Shown here piece by piece: positions 60,187 through 64,000 of a stretch of DNA of 64,000 nt. Numbering within the stretch: the first letter of the stretch is position 1; each line of letters opens with the position of its first letter. The notes under the pieces are model-generated. The model made no database searches and was not told where the DNA came from. It was given only the letters and a program-made list of their open reading frames with translations. Both the position numbers and the translations under genes were made by a program. Origin of the DNA: an uncultured Bacteroidota bacterium (GTDB taxonomy: Bacteria; Bacteroidota; Bacteroidia; Flavobacteriales; Schleiferiaceae); assembly GCA_913057235.1 (NCBI GenBank), contig CAJXNI010000006.1:62001-126000 (forward strand). The letters are read 5' to 3'.

Positions 60187-62202
60187 CTAATCCACCAACC
60201 CACTCAAATCCTCCTCCACTTCTTCGGCCAGGGTAATTTTTAAACCTGGCGTGCGGGCCATCTCGCGTTCTATAGCAAAGCGGGCCGGGGCATTGCGGGC
60301 CCAGCTTCTGCGAGCTATACCGTTGTTTACGTCATAGAGTAGCATGCTTTCCAGCCTGCGGTTGGCGGCTTCGGTGCCGTCTAGCAACATGCCAAAGCCT
60401 CCGTTTATTACTTCGCCCCAGCCTACGCCACCACCGTTGTGGATGCTCACCCAGGTAGCACCTCTAAAGCTATCGCCAATTACGTTTTGTATGGCCATGT
60501 CAGCGGTAAACTGCGAGCCATCGTAAATATTAGAAGTTTCCCGGTAAGGGCTGTCGGTGCCACTTACATCGTGGTGGTCGCGGCCCAAAACTACTGGACC
60601 AATTTTACCTTCGGCTATAGCCTGATTAAAAGCTGCGGCAATTTTAATACGGCCTTCGCTATCAGCATACAAAATGCGCGCTTGCGAGCCTACCACCATT
60701 TGGTTTTCACCAGCCGCCTCTATCCAACGGATGTTGTCTTCCATTTGCTGAGTGATTTCTGCAGGGGCCTCAGCCGCCATTTTGCGTAGCACTTCGGCTG
60801 CTAATTGATCGGTGTAGGCCAAGTCTTCGGGCTTACCGCTGGCACACACCCAACGGAAAGGGCCAAAGCCATAGTCGAAACACATGGGACCTAAAATATC
60901 CTGCACGTAGCTGGGGTATTTAAAAGGCCGGCCCACTTTGGGCTGAGGGTTTTGCACATCGCCCCCGGCCCGACTGGCTTCCAGCAAAAAGGCATTGCCG
61001 TAATCAAAAAAGTAAGTGCCTTTGGCTGTGTGTTTATTTACCGCTGCGGCATGCCTGCGCAGGCTTTCCTGCACCTTTTCCCTAAACTGCTCCGGGTCAT
61101 TGGCCATCATTTCGTTGCTTTCCTGGTAGCTTAATCCGGTAGGGTAATAGCCACCCGCCCAAGGGTTGTGCAAAGAAGTTTGGTCGCTACCCAGATCTAC
61201 GTAAATGTCATTTTCAGCAAAAGCCTCCCAAACGTCTACCACGTTACCCTCATAGGCAATAGACACGGTTTCCTGCTGATTTTGGGCGCTTTTTACGCGT
61301 ACAATTAAATCGTCAATATCAGAAATTAGCTCGTCTACCCAACCTTGCTCATGGCGCTTGCGCGAGGCCAGCACGTTTACTTCGGCTGTGACCGATATAC
61401 AACCCGCAATATTACCGGCTTTGGGTTGCGCGCCACTCATCCCGCCCAGGCCTGCAGTTACAAAAAGAGCTCCGCTGTTGGGCTTTTTACCCACCTTGCG
61501 CAAGGCGTTTAAAACGGTAATGGTGGTGCCGTGCACAATGCCCTGCGGACCAATGTACATGTAGCTGCCGGCCGTCATCTGGCCGTATTGGGTTACGCCC
61601 AGGGCGTTGTATTTTTCCCAGTCATCGGGTTTGGAGTAATTGGGTATCATCATTCCGTTGGTCACTACTACGCGCGGTGCATCGGGGTGCGATGGAAACA
61701 GGCCCATAGGGTGACCGCTGTACATGTGCAGGCTTTGCTCCTCGGTCATTTGCGCCAGGTACTGCATGGTGAGCAGGTACTGCGCCCAGTTTTGAAAAAC
61801 TGCGCCATTGCCTCCGTAGGTAATGAGCTCATGCGGATGCTGCGCCACGGCCGGGTCTAAATTATTTTGAATCATGAGCATAATGCTCTTGGCCTGCTCA
61901 CATTGGCCAGGGTATTCGCTAATGGGGCGCGCTTTCATTTCATAGCTGGGACGGAAGCGGTACATGTAAATGCGGCCATATTCCTTGAGCTCTTGCGCAA
62001 ACTCTGCCGCCAAGGTTTTGTGCCACTTTTTTGGGAAGTAGCGCAGGGCATTTTTTAGAGCCAGGGTCTTTTCCTCAGCATTTAAGATTTCTTTGCGCCT
62101 GGGGGCATGGTTTATAGAAGTATCATAGCTGGGAGCAGGAGGTAGTTCCTGCGGAATGCCGGCTAAAATTTGCTCTTTAAACGACTGGGTAAGGGTGCTC
62201 AT
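60187..62202 (-). CDS. hutU: Urocanate hydratase HutU
   Basis: This 671-residue NAD-dependent enzyme converts urocanate to imidazolone propionate in histidine breakdown. Clear blocks are HPMGLFPSHPDAPRVVVTNG, GQMTAGSYMYIGPQGIVHG, TAGLGGMSGAQPKAGNIAG and the active-site FDYGFGPFRWVCASGKPEDL. The VSIHNGGGVGWGEVINGGFG block lies near the end. It is about 110 residues longer than the classic 550-residue form, as in other Bacteroidota. No other hut genes are in the window. The DUF5522 gene ends five bases upstream, so the two are probably co-transcribed. Confidence 0.95.
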   Translation of the reverse strand: MSTLTQSFKEQILAGIPQELPPAPSYDTSINHAPRRKEILNAEEKTLALKNALRYFPKKWHKTLAAEFAQELKEYGRIYMYRFRPSYEMKARPISEYPGQCEQAKSIMLMIQNNLDPAVAQHPHELITYGGNGAVFQNWAQYLLTMQYLAQMTEEQSLHMYSGHPMGLFPSHPDAPRVVVTNGMMIPNYSKPDDWEKYNALGVTQYGQMTAGSYMYIGPQGIVHGTTITVLNALRKVGKKPNSGALFVTAGLGGMSGAQPKAGNIAGCISVTAEVNVLASRKRHEQGWVDELISDIDDLIVRVKSAQNQQETVSIAYEGNVVDVWEAFAENDIYVDLGSDQTSLHNPWAGGYYPTGLSYQESNEMMANDPEQFREKVQESLRRHAAAVNKHTAKGTYFFDYGNAFLLEASRAGGDVQNPQPKVGRPFKYPSYVQDILGPMCFDYGFGPFRWVCASGKPEDLAYTDQLAAEVLRKMAAEAPAEITQQMEDNIRWIEAAGENQMVVGSQARILYADSEGRIKIAAAFNQAIAEGKIGPVVLGRDHHDVSGTDSPYRETSNIYDGSQFTADMAIQNVIGDSFRGATWVSIHNGGGVGWGEVINGGFGMLLDGTEAANRRLESMLLYDVNNGIARRSWARNAPARFAIEREMARTPGLKITLAEEVEEDLSGLVD

Positions 62203-62207
62203 GGCCT

Positions 62208-62363
62208 TTATTTTCTGAATGTTCCTGTTTTTTTATCGAATCCGTAGGGGCAGTGTTTACAACCACTTTGGCAGCAGTAACCCCTCTTAAGGTGATACTG
62301 TTTGGTGAAAACAATAAAACCTTCTTCGCTGGTGTAATAATCGCCTTTTTCCAATTGGGGCAT
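62208..62363 (-). CDS. Small cysteine-rich DUF5522 protein
   Basis: This 51-residue protein reads MPQLEKGDYYTSEEGFIVFT and then KQYHLKRGYCCQSGCKHCPY, ending KKTGTFRK. The cluster Cys30, Cys31, Cys35 and Cys38 with a histidine is the DUF5522 signature and looks like a small metal-binding knuckle. It is not covered by any longer gene, its own -7 box lies upstream, and its stop is five bases before hutU. Function is unknown. Confidence 0.82.
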   Translation of the reverse strand: MPQLEKGDYYTSEEGFIVFTKQYHLKRGYCCQSGCKHCPYGFDKKTGTFRK

Positions 62364-62382
62364 ACCGTTGTTTATTTGACGG

Positions 62383-62390
62383 CAAAATTA
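62383..62390 (-). promoter_or_regulatory. -7 box (TAATTTTG, minus strand) for DUF5522-hutU
   Basis: On the minus strand TAATTTTG fits TAnnTTTG and lies 19 bases before the DUF5522 ATG. No clear -33 motif. The remaining bases up to 62514 show only a weak plus-strand box, TATATTTA at 62470-62477, before the propeller gene. Confidence 0.5.
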
Positions 62391-62514
62391 AGGAGAAGCT
62401 GGGAGACGAAAGCGGGGAGTGAATCCCAAGGTCAACACATTATTAAGTTTACATGCAATCAGAACCTTTTATATTTAATTATGGTTTTTCATCCATATCA
62501 CTAATGCGCAATCT

Positions 62515-64000
62515 ATGAAGCGTTTACATCCTCTATTTTTCCTTGTTTATTGCTTGCTAGCCTTTGGCTTGGTTGAGAACATACAGGCACAACCTTTTGG
62601 GGCTCAGTCATTAGCAACCATAGGTGGCAATTGGGATGATAAAGTTAAAGCCTCCGCGCAAGATTCTGCCGGCAATGTAATTATCCTAGGCACCTTTTAT
62701 TTTACGGCTGATTTTGACCCCGGACCGGGTACCACTAATTTGACTTCCTCTGCGGGTGGGCGCATTTACATGATGAAGTTAGATACCGCGGGTAATTTAA
62801 TGTGGGCTAAAAACTTTGGCAATAATGATCAAACGGCTGGGGAAGACCTGGCCTTAGACGATTTTGGAAATGTGTACGTTACTGGGCAATTGCGTTTTTC
62901 CTCTGATTTTGACCCCGGACCGGGCTTTGCTATTTTAAACAACAGTGGTTCCGCGAGTGCCCGCGACTGTTTCATAGCAAAGTATGATAGTCTGGGAAAT
63001 TTTAAATGGGTGAAAAGCTATGGCAATGCTTCCAGTCCGGTAGTGGGGAGGTCTGTAGCCGTTGCTCCGAATAATCAAAGCATTTATGTGACCGGGCAAT
63101 ATGCGGGTACTACCGATTTTGACCCATCTGCCGGGGTAGATACCCTGAATACCAGCGGATTCACGCTCTCAGGCTTTATTCAAAAATTAGACAGTGCCGG
63201 CAATCACCTGTGGGTTAAACCTATTCAAACGCTAGTTGCCAACTCTGCGGTAACACCTGGGCGCTTGGTTGTAGACCATCAGGCTAACCTCTATCTTTTG
63301 GGGAATTATTTTGGAACCGCTGATTTTGACCCTGACACAGCCGTTTTGTCCAAGACTAGCACCGGTCCTTCCGGGCAGGATTTTTTCATTAGCAAGATGG
63401 ATAGCTCTGGAGCTTTGCTTTGGAATCATTCCATGGGTGCTTCCAATAATTGGGATTTTGCGTACGATATGATGCTGGCCCAAAATGGTGATTTATTGGT
63501 ATCTGGCGGTTTTGGCTCCACCGTTGACTTTGATCCGGGGCCAGCCACCGCCAATCTTACCTCCAATGGTTTTGCTGATATTTTCCTCCTACGGCTTTCT
63601 AATGCCGGAAATTTTGTCTTCGCTAAAGGCATGGGGGACGTAGGCAGCGATGTGGCCTATACCTTAGCAGAAGATGAGCTGGGCAATATTTTATTGACTG
63701 GCAATTTTAGAAACACCGTTGATTTTGACCCAGGGTCTGGCATTTTTAATCTTACCGCCAACCCCAATACCTGGAGCCTCTTTTTGGCCAAATTCGATGC
63801 TTCTGGTAATTTCCTTTGGGCGGAGGGAATCAAGGGGTCTCAGCGTATCTACTCCAGAGGATTGCATTACCTAGGGAATCAGGAGATTTTTGTGACAGGC
63901 GAAGTAGATACGGTCTATGATTTTGACCCATCCTCGGTTTTATGGAACAACTTTAGCAATGGCGAGGAGGATATTTTTCTGTATCGCGTAAAGGAGTGTA
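62515..64000 (+). CDS. Beta-propeller repeat secreted protein, 3' end cut by window
   Basis: The frame is open from ATG 62515 to the right edge, about 495 residues. A signal peptide (MKRLHPLFFLVYCLLAFGLVENIQAQ) is followed by at least seven repeats of roughly 55-65 residues. Each has a core like FDPGPGT...NLTS, a KLDTAGNLMWAKNFG strand and a DFGNVYVTGQ strand, as in SBBP-type propellers. The DFDPG/DFDPS element recurs and may bind calcium. Such proteins in this phylum often end in a type IX sorting domain, but the end is outside the window. Confidence 0.85.
   Translation, partial: MKRLHPLFFLVYCLLAFGLVENIQAQPFGAQSLATIGGNWDDKVKASAQDSAGNVIILGTFYFTADFDPGPGTTNLTSSAGGRIYMMKLDTAGNLMWAKNFGNNDQTAGEDLALDDFGNVYVTGQLRFSSDFDPGPGFAILNNSGSASARDCFIAKYDSLGNFKWVKSYGNASSPVVGRSVAVAPNNQSIYVTGQYAGTTDFDPSAGVDTLNTSGFTLSGFIQKLDSAGNHLWVKPIQTLVANSAVTPGRLVVDHQANLYLLGNYFGTADFDPDTAVLSKTSTGPSGQDFFISKMDSSGALLWNHSMGASNNWDFAYDMMLAQNGDLLVSGGFGSTVDFDPGPATANLTSNGFADIFLLRLSNAGNFVFAKGMGDVGSDVAYTLAEDELGNILLTGNFRNTVDFDPGSGIFNLTANPNTWSLFLAKFDASGNFLWAEGIKGSQRIYSRGLHYLGNQEIFVTGEVDTVYDFDPSSVLWNNFSNGEEDIFLYRVKEC

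Noticed and set aside
62253-62504. Plus-strand open frame of 83 residues
   Set aside because: It lies opposite the DUF5522 gene, has no family-like pattern, and the minus strand gives a clear Cys-rich protein with its own promoter box.

Overview
The window is chromosomal DNA from a member of the Bacteroidota, most likely order Flavobacteriales, perhaps a Cryomorphaceae or Schleiferiaceae-type marine lineage (that placement is an inference). The signs are an alternative complex III respiratory operon, the type IX secretion protein SprA with three of its cargo-type proteins, Omp28, DUF6029 and DUF5522 proteins, a mevalonate-type isoprenoid pathway, TAnnTTTG promoter boxes and little use of Shine-Dalgarno sequences. 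No rRNA, tRNA, prophage, insertion sequence or CRISPR array was seen.

Layout: 1-8935 holds the 3' part of the alternative complex III operon (actB, cut at its 5' end by the window, then actC to actF), followed by cytochrome oxidase subunits II and I and a clear terminator. 9019-10990 is ruvB-queG. 10966-16714 is a block of five minus-strand envelope genes: a small barrel, an Omp28 lipoprotein, a DUF6029 barrel, a TlpA-like thioredoxin and a secreted Omp28/T9SS protein. Three of these carry a CxxC motif. 16829-28099 holds a T9SS cargo protein, ruvA-sprA, gcvH, a VanZ-like gene and two tandem tonB genes. 28176-33430 holds cysQ and a second respiratory operon (ctaB, two subunit III genes, subunit IV, SCO, DUF420 and a small CxxC protein) that completes the oxidase encoded at the left end.

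33497-42897 is mixed: TolC and HlyD efflux parts, tsaB, a glycosyltransferase, a two-DTG aspartyl protease-like lipoprotein, a YyaL/DUF255 protein and a PiT phosphate transporter. 42978-49110 is mostly on the minus strand. It has an M20 peptidase, a frameshifted NUDIX gene on the plus strand, and a compact run queD-fabD-mvaD-GHMP kinase-UbiA linking queuosine, fatty-acid and isoprenoid/ether-lipid genes. 49111-49367 is a gap that can fold and may encode a structured RNA. 49368-54860 holds rsgA-dtd, MerR and M23 genes, and alaS. 54900-59303 holds envelope genes (barrel, lipoprotein, OmpH/Skp, lipid A deacylase-like, a membrane protein of unknown role and DUF3750).

59359-60110 is the most unusual region: five copies of an imperfect palindromic repeat, alternating in orientation, around a lone GIY-YIG nuclease gene. 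The window ends with hutU, a 51-residue DUF5522 gene just upstream of it, and the 5' part of a beta-propeller-repeat secreted protein that runs off the right edge.

The best candidates for something under-described are the GIY-YIG/palindrome array, the CxxC-rich surface cluster, the foldable queD-rsgA gap and the His-rich loop of ActF.
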